64,000 nt of DNA, taken from an uncultured Metabacillus sp. (GTDB lineage: Bacteria > Bacillota > Bacilli > Bacillales > Bacillaceae). Below are positions 9,574-19,330 of this stretch, one piece after another. Within the stretch, counting starts at the first letter, position 1. Each line of letters starts with the position of its first letter. Both the position numbers and the translations under genes were made by a program. Location: positions 1 to 64,000 of the forward strand of contig NZ_CANNCR010000016.1 of NCBI RefSeq assembly GCF_947503125.1. Reading direction: 5' to 3'. The notes beneath the pieces were generated by a model. It saw only the letters and a program-made list of their open reading frames with translations, searched no databases and had not been told where the DNA came from.

Positions 9574-10443
9574 ATGCAGGAATCTGTTCAATATAAGATT
9601 TTTAAGGTGTTCAATACAATTATCTTACTTGTTATCGTCTTCTGTACGCTCTATCCATTTTTGAATGTGATTGCCCAATCTTTTAGTAGTGAAGCCTATA
9701 TCAATGCCGGCAAGGTTAATTTGCTTCCAAAAGGTTTTAATATTGAAACCTATAAAACAGTAGCCGAAGATAAAATGTTTTGGATCAACTATAAAAATAC
9801 AGTGGTTTATACAGTTGTAGGAACAGTCATTTCCATGTTTTTAACAACGATCTTTGCTTATGCCTTATCAAAAAAACGATTGGTTGGCCGCAGATTTTTA
9901 ACACTGTTCGCTGTCTTTACCATGTTCTTTAATGGCGGATTGATTCCAAACTATGTATTGATTAATAGCTTAGGGTTTGATAATACAATGTGGGCCATCG
10001 TAATTCCAGGTGCAATCAGCATCTACAACATGCTCATCATGAAATCCTTCTTTGAAAATATGCCTGAGGAGCTGGAAGAAGCCGCATCGATCGATGGTTT
10101 GAATACGTATGGCATTCTATTGAAAATCATCTTGCCGCTCAGTAAGGCAGTTCTTGCCACAATGGTCCTTTTCTATGCAGTAGGACACTGGAATTCATGG
10201 TTTCCAGCCTTCCTATATCTCGATCAAAAAGAGTTATTTCCAGTGACCATTTATCTTAGAAACTTGATTGCCGGTGTGACAGGGGGCACCTCAGCAGGCG
10301 CAACATCTGCAGATAACTTAACCCAAATTTCATCCAACATAAAATCGGTTACGATGGTGCTTACGATTTTACCGATTTTAACCGTATATCCGTTTGTTCA
10401 AAAATATTTTGTATCCGGTGTCATGCTGGGATCTGTTAAGTAA
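9574..10443 (+). CDS. ABC sugar transporter permease, LplC-type
   Basis: Second permease of the same importer, with six predicted helices and the EAA-loop sequence EEAASIDGLNTYGILLKIIL. The C-terminal VSGVMLGSVK is typical of this permease family. The ATG at 9574 follows a perfect AGGAGGTGG that begins in the stop region of the upstream gene. An apparent GTG start at 9565 lies inside that ribosome site and is rejected. It should pair with the upstream permease, and the lipoprotein gene downstream should deliver its substrate. Confidence 0.88.
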   Translation: MQESVQYKIFKVFNTIILLVIVFCTLYPFLNVIAQSFSSEAYINAGKVNLLPKGFNIETYKTVAEDKMFWINYKNTVVYTVVGTVISMFLTTIFAYALSKKRLVGRRFLTLFAVFTMFFNGGLIPNYVLINSLGFDNTMWAIVIPGAISIYNMLIMKSFFENMPEELEEAASIDGLNTYGILLKIILPLSKAVLATMVLFYAVGHWNSWFPAFLYLDQKELFPVTIYLRNLIAGVTGGTSAGATSADNLTQISSNIKSVTMVLTILPILTVYPFVQKYFVSGVMLGSVK

Positions 10444-10558
10444 AGTCAGGGGTAAATGATACACAGGAAGATAAGCGTATAGTGTTTTTCGTTGATAGAA
10501 ACTGAAATAGAGCTAACGCTTTTCTAATAAATAATAGATACAAAGGGGAGGAAGAGAA

Positions 10559-12190
10559 ATGAAACATGCTTCTAAAAGGTTGATGTCTGTTTTTACTTTA
10601 TTAGTTGTATTTGTTATGGTTATTGCAGGCTGTTCCAGCAACGAAACTGGGAGTGAAAGCACCGAAATTAAGCCATCTAAAAGTGCAATGAAATCATATG
10701 GTGTAGGGGATACCTTTAAAGCTGAGGAAGCTTTTGAATTACCTATTCTATATATGGATCAACCAACTTATCCATATAAAAAAGATTGGTTACTATGGGA
10801 CAAAATCAAGGAGATCACTAATGTTACACTAAAACCTACGATAGTACCAATGAGTGACTATGCACAAAAAAGAAGTTTATTAATTAGTTCAGGTGACGCT
10901 CCGTTAATCATCCCGAAAACCTACCCTGGGGAAGAATCAGCTTTTGTTTCTTCCGGAGCTATTCTGCCAATTAGTGATTATATTGATAAAATGCCGCATT
11001 TTAAAGATAAAGTGGAAAAATGGAAGCTAGAAGATGAATTAGAGGGCTTACGTCAAAATGATGGTAAATTCTATTTGCTTCCAGGTTTACACGAAGAGGT
11101 TTGGCCAGATTATACCCTAATTGTCCGTACTGATATTTTTGAAAAGCATAATATAGCGATTCCAAAAACATGGGATGAGTTATATGTAGCGATGAAAAAA
11201 TTAAAAGAATTATATCCAGATGTTATACCGTTCTCCGATCGATTCACTTTCCTTAGTACACTTAATATTGCTGCTACTGGATTTGGTACAAAAGCTGGTT
11301 GGGGATTTGGAAATGGTTTAACATATGATGAATCAAAAGATGAATTTGTCTATGCAGCTACAACGAATGAATATAAAGACATGTTAACTTATTTTAATAA
11401 GTTAGTAGAGGATGGCCTATTAGATAAAGAAAGCTTCACACAAGAAGATGATCAAGCGATTCAAAAATTTGTTACTGGTAAATCGTTTATTATTAACGGT
11501 AATTCACAAACAGTTGTTTTACACAGAGCGGATATGGATAAAAACTTAGGTAAAGGAAATTACTCGATTTCTAAAATTACCGTTCCAGGCGGTCCTGCAG
11601 GTCAGCTTATGTCAGGTTCTCGATTAGAAAATGGCGTAATGATCTCTGCAAAGGCTAAAGAAAGTGAGAACTTCGAAGCGATCTTGCAATTTATTGACTG
11701 GCTATATTACAGTGATGAAGGGCAAGAATTTGCAAAATGGGGTGTTGAAGGAGAAACGTTCACAAAAACTGATGGTGTAAGAAAATTAGTAGACGATATC
11801 AATTACAATGGTTTAAACCCGGCTGGTACGAAGGATTTACGTGTTGACTTTGGATTCTCCGGCGGTGTATTTGCTTACGGTGGTACAACTGAGCTTTTAC
11901 ACTCCATGTTTAGTGAAGAAGAAATCAAATTCCAAGAGGATATGGCAAAAACAAAAACAACGATTCCAGCTGAACCGCCAATTCCATATTCAATCGAAGA
12001 TCGTGAACAGGTTACACTATTAAGCACACCGCTAAAAGATTACACAGATCAAAATACACTTAAGTTCATCTTAGGTGAGCGTGATTTAAGCGAATTTGAC
12101 GCTTTTGTAAAAGAATTAGAAGGTCAAGGATTACAGCAATATTTGGATATTGCGAATAAAACGTACCAAGAATATAAAAAGTCTAAGTAA
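10559..12190 (+). CDS. Extracellular sugar-binding lipoprotein of the first ABC importer
   Basis: The 543-residue protein begins with a lipoprotein signal peptide ending in the lipobox VIAGC, so it is anchored on the outer face of the membrane. The rest is a large family 1-type solute-binding fold, the size seen with LplB/LplC permeases. It delivers an oligosaccharide to the permease pair upstream. The 115-nt gap before it contains a cre-like sequence around 10512-10526 with several mismatches, so its expression may be adjusted separately. GGGGAGGAAG provides a good ribosome site. Confidence 0.88.
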   Translation: MKHASKRLMSVFTLLVVFVMVIAGCSSNETGSESTEIKPSKSAMKSYGVGDTFKAEEAFELPILYMDQPTYPYKKDWLLWDKIKEITNVTLKPTIVPMSDYAQKRSLLISSGDAPLIIPKTYPGEESAFVSSGAILPISDYIDKMPHFKDKVEKWKLEDELEGLRQNDGKFYLLPGLHEEVWPDYTLIVRTDIFEKHNIAIPKTWDELYVAMKKLKELYPDVIPFSDRFTFLSTLNIAATGFGTKAGWGFGNGLTYDESKDEFVYAATTNEYKDMLTYFNKLVEDGLLDKESFTQEDDQAIQKFVTGKSFIINGNSQTVVLHRADMDKNLGKGNYSISKITVPGGPAGQLMSGSRLENGVMISAKAKESENFEAILQFIDWLYYSDEGQEFAKWGVEGETFTKTDGVRKLVDDINYNGLNPAGTKDLRVDFGFSGGVFAYGGTTELLHSMFSEEEIKFQEDMAKTKTTIPAEPPIPYSIEDREQVTLLSTPLKDYTDQNTLKFILGERDLSEFDAFVKELEGQGLQQYLDIANKTYQEYKKSK

Positions 12191-12204
12191 GCATGAACAG
12201 ATAG

Positions 12205-12242
12205 GGTTGTCCCTTCGAGAGTGAAGGGACAGCCTGATTTTA
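12205..12242 (+). terminator. Terminator after the binding protein gene
   Basis: GGTTGTCCCTTC pairs with GAAGGGACAGCC (one G-U pair) across a 6-nt loop, followed by TGATTTT. It probably limits read-through into the YesL-like gene. Confidence 0.7.
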
Positions 12243-12269
12243 CTAGTAAGGAAAAGAGGGGGAATGATC

Positions 12270-12965
12270 ATGGAAGAAAGAAAGGAATTTGGTCAAGGGA
12301 TCCTATTTATTGCGACAAACTATATTTATTGGCTGCTAGTAACCAATCTTTATTTCATCTTAACAAATAGCCTGTTTATCTTTTTCTTTATGACATTAAA
12401 ACCCTCTTTCTCTAATATTATTGTTTACTTTTTAGCGTTAATCCCAACGGGGCCAGCGCTTGCAGCCCTTTGTTATTCGATGGAGAAGCTTGTACGAACA
12501 AAAGAACTATCTCCGACACGTGATTTTTTCTATGGTTATCGAAAAAACATCAAAGATACTTTTTCTGTGTGGCTGCCAATACTCATTGTCTACTTCATCT
12601 TATTAGTAGACTTACAATATCTCCGCCAGTCAGCATCTGAAACAAGTCAAATCTTATCCATTGTTATTTTCATACTTACAATCGTATGGACGATGCTTTG
12701 CTTAAACATTCTTATCATAAATTCCCGTTATAAGTTCAGGGTCAGAGATGTTTTTAAGCTGTCCGTCTATTATAGCTTTATGAAATTTAAACAAACGATT
12801 GGGAATTTGCTGATCCTATTTATCGTCGCTTTTCTAACAGTTATGACGACTGATTTTTTCATTGTCTTTACAGCAAGTATCATTGCCTTCCTGATGATGC
12901 TGAATATGAAAGAAATGCTCGAGGACATAGAAAGGAATTTTTTAAAGAAAGGCTCCGAAAATTAG
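12270..12965 (+). CDS. YesL-like (DUF624) membrane protein
   Basis: An integral membrane protein of about 231 residues with five or six hydrophobic segments and the family features IPTGPALAAL near residue 70 and FFYGYRKN near residue 92. DUF624/YesL proteins recur next to oligosaccharide ABC importers in Bacillales. Their biochemical role is not established and a role in uptake is only inferred from the neighbourhood. The ATG at 12270 is chosen because AGAGGGGG lies 7 nt upstream. The ATG six bases earlier is too close to it. Confidence 0.82.
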   Translation: MEERKEFGQGILFIATNYIYWLLVTNLYFILTNSLFIFFFMTLKPSFSNIIVYFLALIPTGPALAALCYSMEKLVRTKELSPTRDFFYGYRKNIKDTFSVWLPILIVYFILLVDLQYLRQSASETSQILSIVIFILTIVWTMLCLNILIINSRYKFRVRDVFKLSVYYSFMKFKQTIGNLLILFIVAFLTVMTTDFFIVFTASIIAFLMMLNMKEMLEDIERNFLKKGSEN

Positions 12966-13000
12966 CAAAGGAAAGTACATCTGTTAGGGAGTTGAGCGGC

Positions 13001-13795
13001 ATGACCATCTTGATTCAAGATGTGCTGGATAAACTAACTGAACCTGTTGAAAAGCTTGAAACAACCGTTGATAAGCTGTTATTTGGGAATCCCTCCACAG
13101 AAGTGAAAGGAATCATCGTTACATTCGTGGCTTCACACGATGTTCTACAGCATGCAATTGATTTGGAAGCAAATTTAATCATTAGTCATGAAGGGATCTT
13201 TTACAGTCATCATGAAAATGTTGAGCATTTGAAGGATGATCCGGTATATATGGAAAAAAGAAGGCTTATTGAGCAATCGGGTATTGCGATTTACCGGTTT
13301 CACGATTATGTGCATAAATACCAGCCAGACGGCATGATGGAGGGTCTTGTTCAAGCATTAGATTGGAATGCATCAATTGAAAAAAATCATCCAACATCTA
13401 CGATCTTGGTCATACCTTCAATGACCGTTAAAGAAATTGCTGAGTATATAAAAGGAAAACTTGGAATTCCGTTTGTCCGTGTAATTGGCGATTTGTCATT
13501 AAGCTGCACTCGAATCGGATTGTTAGCAGGATACAGAGGGGGAGGGAACCTGACCATACCATTAATTGAGCAAGAACATCTTGATTTGGTTATTTACGGT
13601 GAGGGTCCTGAGTGGGAGACTCCTGAATACATTCGGGATGCGTATGATCAAAACAGAAAAAAGGCAGCTATTCTTATTGGGCATGCCGCTAGTGAGGAAC
13701 CAGGAATGATGCTTCTTGCAGAAAGAATGAAATCCTTATTTCCAAGCCTGCCTGTTCACTTTATTCCCGATAAGCATCCTATCCAATTTTTATGA
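13001..13795 (+). CDS. Nif3-like dinuclear metal-centre protein
   Basis: Member of the Nif3/YbgI/YqfO family, cytosolic proteins that form a toroidal hexamer with a two-metal site. Conserved ligand contexts are visible: LIISHEG, YRFHDYVHK, and near the C-terminus IGHAASEE supplying His and Glu. The 264-residue length fits a family member without the inserted PII-like domain of YqfO. The cellular substrate is unknown. The GTP cyclohydrolase label used for some homologues is not supported here. The ATG at 13001 follows TAGGGAG. A TTG at 12992 lies too close to that site. It is likely the last gene of the YesL unit. Confidence 0.85.
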   Translation: MTILIQDVLDKLTEPVEKLETTVDKLLFGNPSTEVKGIIVTFVASHDVLQHAIDLEANLIISHEGIFYSHHENVEHLKDDPVYMEKRRLIEQSGIAIYRFHDYVHKYQPDGMMEGLVQALDWNASIEKNHPTSTILVIPSMTVKEIAEYIKGKLGIPFVRVIGDLSLSCTRIGLLAGYRGGGNLTIPLIEQEHLDLVIYGEGPEWETPEYIRDAYDQNRKKAAILIGHAASEEPGMMLLAERMKSLFPSLPVHFIPDKHPIQFL

Positions 13796-13848
13796 CTAGA
13801 GATATTTGCAGGCGACCAATCAAAAGCATCATAAATCATTTATTTGAC

Positions 13849-13878
13849 GATCTAGCGATTAGGCTAGGTCTTTTTTTT
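13849..13878 (+). terminator. Terminator after the Nif3-like gene
   Basis: GATCTAGC pairs with GCTAGGTC (one G-U) around a 6-nt loop and runs into eight T residues, a standard intrinsic terminator. Confidence 0.82.
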
Positions 13879-13986
13879 GTATTTTTGAAAATAATCTACG
13901 ATAAACGCTGCACTATCTTATAAGATGTAGTTCAGCAGTTTTTATTTTATTTCGTTGCGAACGATAACGATAAGAAACAATTTATT

Positions 13987-14000
13987 TGTTAGCGCTTACT
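13987..14000 (+). promoter_or_regulatory. Probable cre box upstream of the PTS operon
   Basis: TGTTAGCGCTTACT matches the cre consensus at 13 of 14 positions, with only the last A replaced. It lies about 85 nt before the regulator gene, as expected for catabolite control of a PTS sugar operon. Confidence 0.55.
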
Positions 14001-14085
14001 TTATTGCAAATTGAAGTTGCAAAAAGATACACTAAACTATTTGAATCGTTCGACTTATAATCTAATCATGAAAGGGGTTACTAAG

Positions 14086-16194
14086 ATGAAAGAACGGACT
14101 CAACGAGTACTTAACAGGTTTTTATCAGTAAATACCTTTTTGACTTGTGAGGATTTAAGTAAAGAGTTCAATATTAGTGAGCGTACTTTTCGTAACGAAT
14201 TGACCCTGATTAATCAATATCTTGCTGAAAATAATTATCCGTCCATTACCTCGGTCAGAGGAAAAGGGTTAAAGTTAGAACTTTCTGAGGTGGATCGCGA
14301 CAAGCTCCTGTCTAAAGTGGATGATGACAGAGAATCAGATTATTATAGGCCAAATGAACGTTTTCTTGCCTTGCTTTTAGATATTTCCGATACCACAAAA
14401 ACGACACTGCTTTTTGAAATGGAAGAAAAACTGCAGGTGTCGAAAAGTACATTGGATGAGGATATGAGGAAACTTCGTCAGTTTTTAAACAAATATGGAA
14501 TTTCTGTAGTGAGTTTAACGAAGCAAGGTATTGTATTAAAAGGAAATGAACGTACGATACGCTCAATGTTGTACGACGTCATTAATAGTATGACAGATAT
14601 TGATTATCTAATGGGATACCGAGATATAGATGCAGTGAATACCTTTGCAGATCAACTTGTTTTGGACTATTTGGATGCAAGTGTATTGAGGATTATAGGT
14701 GAACATTATGACAATGTTATGGAAAAGTCCAAAGTAGAGATTAATCATGTCTATCGAAATCAGAGCATTCTTTTTTTAGGGATATGGGTAAGGAGGCTGC
14801 AAGAAGGAAATACCCTTAGTGAATTAGCCAAGGTTAAGGCCGAGATAAGAGAAGGTCCTGTTAGAAATTTTGTCGATTCCATCTGTATGGAGTTTGGCTT
14901 ATATCCAACAATAAATGAATTAAATTATACGACTTTTACAATCGAATCATTTAATCCAAAAGATATGAATAATTCATTTGATTGGGTTACCGCACAATTA
15001 TTAGCTATTCAATTAATCGAACATGTAGAAAAAGTTACAAGAATTCCATTTTCCCAGAGAGACGAAGATTTATATGAAGGTTTGTATAAGCATATCACAG
15101 GGTTATTAAGCAGGGCGAAGAACGATTTACACGTATTTAATCCGTTAAAAGACACTATTAAAGAGTCTTATGTCGAGATCTATCAGGCAGTAACTTGCTT
15201 TAAAAAGCAAATAGAAGATTACATTAAGAAACCATTATCAGATGATGAGATTGGGTTTTTGACCGTTTATTTTTCGACCTCTGCAAGTCAAATTAAGCAG
15301 AAAGAACAGCATGTCTATCAGGCAGTTGTCCTTTGTAATCATGGGATTTCAACTGGCAAGTTGTTGGCTGCCAATTTGAAAGAGCAATTCAATATCGAGA
15401 TTGTAGCGGTTTTGAGTTCGTATGAAATAGCCTTTATTGACAAGTTGGATGTTGATTTGGTTTTTACAACAATATCAATTGATTATCATAGAAAACCTGT
15501 ATTATTGCTTAATCCGATTTTAAGAGAAAGTGATAAAAAGGAAATAAAAGATTTTTTACACAAAAATAAGGATAGGAGAAGGACCATATCAAATAAGTTG
15601 GATGCCACAAAGCTGATGCAGGATATTCTAAAGCTAATTGTAGAAAGTGGCGGTAAGGTAACACAGGAAAGTTATCAAAAAGTGGAAGAAACCTTTAAAG
15701 AACATCATTTAAAAATCAATACAAGGGAGATACAGCCGATGTTGCAGGATATTTTGAGAGATTCCAACATTCTACTAAAGCAAGAATGTAACGACTGGAA
15801 GGAGGCGATCACAAAAACTGCTCAGCTATTGGTAACAGAAGAGGTCATTGAAGAGCGTTATATCAACGCCATGATTAAGTCTGTTGAAGAATATGGGGCT
15901 TATATAGTAGTAGGGAAGCATTTAGCGTTAGCACACGCAAGACCGGAGGATGGAGTAAATAAGCTAGGTGTTAGTGTCATGACGTTAAAGGAACCGGTGA
16001 ATTTCGGAAATCCTGATAATGATCCTGTGAAAATCGTTTTTTGTCTTGCAGCAGTGGATTCTTACTCACATCTAAATGTAATGAAAAATCTGATTGAGTT
16101 AATAAATGATGAAGAAAAATTAGACCAGTTAATCACAGCACAAGATTTAAGCACATTTAAACAGGTGTTATATGGAAGTAAAGTGATGGAGTGA
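14086..16194 (+). CDS. PRD-containing PTS transcriptional regulator with EIIB and EIIA domains
   Basis: A MtlR/LicR-type activator of 702 residues. In order: N-terminal helix-turn-helix (about 1-60, EDLSKEFNISERTFRNEL), a second winged helix, two PTS regulation domains (about 180-405), an EIIB-like domain with Cys in VVLCNHGIST, and a C-terminal fructose/mannitol-type EIIA domain with the phosphorylatable His617 in LAHARPEDG. It senses PTS flux through phosphorylation and should activate the operon behind it. The ATG at 14086 follows AAAGGGG. A longer TTG reading at 14011 has no ribosome site. No separate EIIA gene is present in the operon, so this EIIA domain deserves attention. Confidence 0.88.
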   Translation: MKERTQRVLNRFLSVNTFLTCEDLSKEFNISERTFRNELTLINQYLAENNYPSITSVRGKGLKLELSEVDRDKLLSKVDDDRESDYYRPNERFLALLLDISDTTKTTLLFEMEEKLQVSKSTLDEDMRKLRQFLNKYGISVVSLTKQGIVLKGNERTIRSMLYDVINSMTDIDYLMGYRDIDAVNTFADQLVLDYLDASVLRIIGEHYDNVMEKSKVEINHVYRNQSILFLGIWVRRLQEGNTLSELAKVKAEIREGPVRNFVDSICMEFGLYPTINELNYTTFTIESFNPKDMNNSFDWVTAQLLAIQLIEHVEKVTRIPFSQRDEDLYEGLYKHITGLLSRAKNDLHVFNPLKDTIKESYVEIYQAVTCFKKQIEDYIKKPLSDDEIGFLTVYFSTSASQIKQKEQHVYQAVVLCNHGISTGKLLAANLKEQFNIEIVAVLSSYEIAFIDKLDVDLVFTTISIDYHRKPVLLLNPILRESDKKEIKDFLHKNKDRRRTISNKLDATKLMQDILKLIVESGGKVTQESYQKVEETFKEHHLKINTREIQPMLQDILRDSNILLKQECNDWKEAITKTAQLLVTEEVIEERYINAMIKSVEEYGAYIVVGKHLALAHARPEDGVNKLGVSVMTLKEPVNFGNPDNDPVKIVFCLAAVDSYSHLNVMKNLIELINDEEKLDQLITAQDLSTFKQVLYGSKVME

Positions 16195-16261
16195 AGAAAG
16201 TGACGGATTTAATAGCAATTAATTAAATAGATCATCCAAAAATGAAAAAGGAGAGAGTGGA

Positions 16262-16570
16262 ATGAAAAAGTTAAATATCTTATTTGTATGCGGAGCAGGT
16301 TTAGGAAGCAGTTTTGCTTGTCAAATGGCTGCTGAAGATGTGTTGAGCAAATTAGGTGTCAATGCCAAGCTTGATCATAGTGATATCTCGTCTGCCGTTT
16401 CAGTAAAGCCCGATATTATTATTACGGCACAGAATTTTCAATCCCAATTTGAAAAGTTCACAGTTGATCCTAAACAAACGACAATTGTTTATTTGAGAAA
16501 TATTGTATCGAAACCAGAGATTGAAGAAAAAATCACCCCGGTATTAAAAGAAAAGGGAGTTTTAGCTTAA
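16262..16570 (+). CDS. PTS sugar transporter subunit IIB, ascorbate/galactitol type
   Basis: The 102-residue cytosolic phosphocarrier has the P-loop-like FVCGAGLGSS with the phosphorylated Cys10. It passes phosphate from EIIA to the sugar bound by the UlaA-type EIIC encoded 37 nt downstream. The fold matches the SgaB/UlaB class. AAGGAGAGAG is the ribosome site. The sugar is not certain: UlaA-class transporters handle ascorbate in enteric bacteria, but the aldolase downstream argues for a different sugar here. Confidence 0.88.
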   Translation: MKKLNILFVCGAGLGSSFACQMAAEDVLSKLGVNAKLDHSDISSAVSVKPDIIITAQNFQSQFEKFTVDPKQTTIVYLRNIVSKPEIEEKITPVLKEKGVLA

Positions 16571-16607
16571 AAATAAAGAAGAGCTAGCAAGAGAAGGGGG
16601 TTAAAAA

Positions 16608-17897
16608 ATGAGTATCGTAAACTTCATAATCGAGAATATTTTGACTCAAGCAGCAGTGACAATTGCATTGATTGCCATGTTGGGGTTGATTTTACAAAAA
16701 AAATCGGCAGGGCAAGTTATTTCTGGGTCTTTAAAGACGATGCTGGGATTCATGGTGTTGTCAGCAGGGTCCAGCATAATTGTTGGCAGTTTAATATATT
16801 TCGGTGAAATTTTTACAGAAGGTTTCCATATGCAAGGGATTATTCCTTCGATTGAAGCGATTAACGGCCAAGCAATGAATGAGTTGGGACTGGGGCGTGA
16901 TATTGCACTAACTTTCTTAGCGATCTTTGTTTTTAATATTTTAATTGCCCGGTTTACTAGATGGAAATATATCTTTTTAACAGGTCAAGCTATTCTTTGG
17001 ATGGCGACGATGACAACCGTTTTTGGTTACTTTGCAGGGTTACGGGGTATTGCATTGATTTTAGTAGGCGGTTTCATTGGTGGTATCTTTGCGGTAGCAA
17101 TGCCTGCGATTGCACAACCATTTGTTCGTAAGATTACTGGTATGGATGATATTGCATTAGGACATTTTTGTACGGTCGGGTATGTGTTTGAAGCAGGTGT
17201 AGCGAAACTAGTCGGCGGAAAAGGTGAAAAGAAAAAATCTGTTGAAGATTTGAAATTACCAGCTCAATTTGAATTTTTACAAGATACCTATCTATCTTTG
17301 ATGGTGGTCATGACTCCGCTTTTTATTATTACAGCAGCGTTTGCAGGTGAAGAGTTCGCTTCTACATTATCAGGGGATACTAACTATTTAATGTTTGCAT
17401 TCTTACAATCTATCCAATTCGTAGTTGGAGTGTATGTATTACTAGCAGGGGTTCGCTTATTACTAGGTGAAATTGTTCCGGCATTTAGAGGGATTGCGAT
17501 GCGTTTGGTCCCAAATGCAAAGCCTGCATTAGATTGTCCAGTTCTATTCCCGTACAGTCCTAATGCCGTCATTGTAGGGTTTATCACAACGACTATAGGT
17601 TCAATTATTGCTATGTTTGTCTTACCTGTCTTGGGGCTGGCAATGATCCTGCCAGGTATGCTGACAGCTTTCTTCGCGGGTGGGACTGCCGGTATCTTTG
17701 GTAACTTAACAGGTGGTATTCGCGGAGCGATTATTGGCGGTATTGCACATGGTTTCTTCATTACATTATTACCGGCATTGTTAGTAACGACTTTCAACAC
17801 TATGGGATTTGTCAATGCAACAGCAACAGATGTAGATACAGTAACGGCTGCATTATTATATGCATGGCTTATTGGTCCACTTTTAAAAGCTTTCTAG
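16608..17897 (+). CDS. PTS sugar transporter subunit IIC, UlaA/SgaT family
   Basis: Integral membrane channel of 429 residues with about ten to eleven hydrophobic segments, matching the SgaT/UlaA ascorbate-type EIIC family in length and in the conserved GLILQKKSAGQVISGSLKT start and the ALDCPVLFPYSPNAVIVGF region. It imports and, with EIIB, phosphorylates the sugar. GAAGGGGG precedes the ATG. Glycine-rich loops such as TAFFAGGTAGIFGNLTGG near the C-terminus are typical. Substrate unresolved. Confidence 0.88.
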   Translation: MSIVNFIIENILTQAAVTIALIAMLGLILQKKSAGQVISGSLKTMLGFMVLSAGSSIIVGSLIYFGEIFTEGFHMQGIIPSIEAINGQAMNELGLGRDIALTFLAIFVFNILIARFTRWKYIFLTGQAILWMATMTTVFGYFAGLRGIALILVGGFIGGIFAVAMPAIAQPFVRKITGMDDIALGHFCTVGYVFEAGVAKLVGGKGEKKKSVEDLKLPAQFEFLQDTYLSLMVVMTPLFIITAAFAGEEFASTLSGDTNYLMFAFLQSIQFVVGVYVLLAGVRLLLGEIVPAFRGIAMRLVPNAKPALDCPVLFPYSPNAVIVGFITTTIGSIIAMFVLPVLGLAMILPGMLTAFFAGGTAGIFGNLTGGIRGAIIGGIAHGFFITLLPALLVTTFNTMGFVNATATDVDTVTAALLYAWLIGPLLKAF

Positions 17898-17924
17898 GAT
17901 GTGGGAAATAAGGAGGTTCAAGTG

Positions 17925-18323
17925 ATGTTTGGATTTGGTAAGAAGAAAAATAAAGAGCCGAAAAAAGAAGTAGCAGAAGAAGTAGTGTTAACAGAAGAAC
18001 GAAAAGAAGTATTATTACGTACCATCTCCTTTAAAAAAGAAGAGATAAATCAAGTGACTGGAGAGGAACAAGCAAAAATTTATGAAGATCTTGGCTTAGC
18101 ATTTCATGAGCTTGGTGACGATGAAAATGCGATTGAATCATTAGAAAAGAGTATTCAGATCAAAAAAACATTAGGCAATGGTTACAAAACTTTATTAAAG
18201 CTTTATAACAAGAAACGTGCAGAGGCTGCAAAAATGAATGATGATGAATCATTACAGAAATATCTAAAGAAAATGGATGGGTTGATGCAAGTTTCAAAAG
18301 AGGTTACGCGTGGCTTGCGGTAA
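17925..18323 (+). CDS. Small TPR protein of the PTS operon
   Basis: A 132-residue cytosolic protein with a basic N-terminus (MFGFGKKKNK), an acidic linker and one clear TPR hairpin pair at about 55-100 (YEDLGLAFHELGDDENAIES followed by LEKSIQIKKTLGNGYKTLLK). TPR units bind proteins, so a role as scaffold for the transporter or aldolase is possible but only inferred. It sits between EIIC and the aldolase with no terminator. The ATG at 17925 follows AAGGAGG at 17910-17916. The GTG at 17901 would have no ribosome site. Confidence 0.75.
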   Translation: MFGFGKKKNKEPKKEVAEEVVLTEERKEVLLRTISFKKEEINQVTGEEQAKIYEDLGLAFHELGDDENAIESLEKSIQIKKTLGNGYKTLLKLYNKKRAEAAKMNDDESLQKYLKKMDGLMQVSKEVTRGLR

Positions 18324-18365
18324 GAAATAAATGAAAAGATTACTATAAAGGGAGATTAGTTAATT

Positions 18366-19232
18366 ATGTATACAACATTAAAAGAAGTAACACTTAGAGC
18401 GGAAGAATTGAATTATACAGTAGGTTCATTTAATGCACATAATTTAGAGATGTTACCGGATATGATACGTGCAGCAAAAGAGCAAGGAGCACCAATTATT
18501 ATTCAAACAAGTGTAGATACTGCGAAATATATTGGTCATGAAAATTTGGTTGCTGTATGTAAATCTATGGCTACAAAGGAAATGGTTGATGTGGTATTGC
18601 ATTTGGACCATGCAAGAAACTTTGATGATATTAAAGAGGCAATTGATAAAGGATATACATCAGTGATGTATGATGGTTCTCATTTACCATTCAAAGAAAA
18701 CATTATGAAAACAAGTGCAGTAGTAGAATATGCACACAAATATGGAGTTTCAGTAGAGGGAGAACTAGGAACTATTGGCGGTACAGAAGAAGGGATTCAT
18801 GTAGATGAGAATGATAAGGTTTACACGGATCCGAAAGATGCAGCAGAGTTTGTTAAAGCAACAGGAGTAGATGCTTTAGCAATTGCAATCGGTACAAATC
18901 ATGGTCAATATAAATCTAAAACAGAAATAAATTTACCACTATTAAAAGAAATTAATGCCGTAGTAGATGTACCTTTAGTTATTCATGGAGGTACAGGTGT
19001 TAAGGAAACCGATATCCATGAATTAATTAATAATGGGATTCGCAAATTTAATGTAGGTACAGAGTTGTTAGTAGCATGGACAAAAACAGCAAAAGAAACA
19101 TTCGGAGAAACAAAAGTAACGAAATCATTACGACATAACATTATCCCATGTAATCAAGCAGTAAAAGAAATTGTTAAACATAAAATTGATATCTTCATGA
19201 ATAAGGAAGACCGTACTATTTTAGTGAAATAA
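18366..19232 (+). CDS. Class II fructose/tagatose-bisphosphate aldolase family protein
   Basis: Zinc-dependent aldolase of 288 residues, close to the GatY/KbaY/FbaA/IolJ group, which splits ketose bisphosphates into dihydroxyacetone phosphate and an aldehyde. Visible motifs are SFNAHN, the metal-binding HLDHA, the loop VEGELGTIGG, GTNHGQY and the phosphate-binding VIHGGTGV. In this operon it probably acts on the phosphorylated derivative of the PTS sugar, perhaps after a second phosphorylation by the downstream kinase. Exact substrate cannot be read from sequence. Ribosome site GGGAGA is 11 nt from the ATG. Confidence 0.87.
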   Translation: MYTTLKEVTLRAEELNYTVGSFNAHNLEMLPDMIRAAKEQGAPIIIQTSVDTAKYIGHENLVAVCKSMATKEMVDVVLHLDHARNFDDIKEAIDKGYTSVMYDGSHLPFKENIMKTSAVVEYAHKYGVSVEGELGTIGGTEEGIHVDENDKVYTDPKDAAEFVKATGVDALAIAIGTNHGQYKSKTEINLPLLKEINAVVDVPLVIHGGTGVKETDIHELINNGIRKFNVGTELLVAWTKTAKETFGETKVTKSLRHNIIPCNQAVKEIVKHKIDIFMNKEDRTILVK

Positions 19233-19271
19233 GTACAAAAGTGCATTAGTCGTTTTCATAAGGGTTGATAA

Positions 19272-19305
19272 AAAGAGTATGGGGAATTCCTTGTACTCTT
19301 TCTTT
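19272..19305 (+). terminator. Hairpin between aldolase and kinase genes
   Basis: AAAGAGTA and TACTCTTT form a stem with an inner GGGAATTCC palindrome, followed by TCTTT. It may terminate partly, lowering kinase expression relative to the aldolase. Confidence 0.6.
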
Positions 19306-19330
19306 ATTCGTTAGTTTATGAGGTGGTAGG

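Noticed and set aside
10512-10526. cre box before the first binding protein gene
   Set aside because: AGCTAACGCTTTTCT has several mismatches to the consensus. Mentioned in the gene entry only.
17384-17815. Minus-strand frame of 143 codons inside the EIIC gene
   Set aside because: Antisense shadow of a high-confidence membrane protein gene, with proline- and isoleucine-rich composition caused by the opposite strand.
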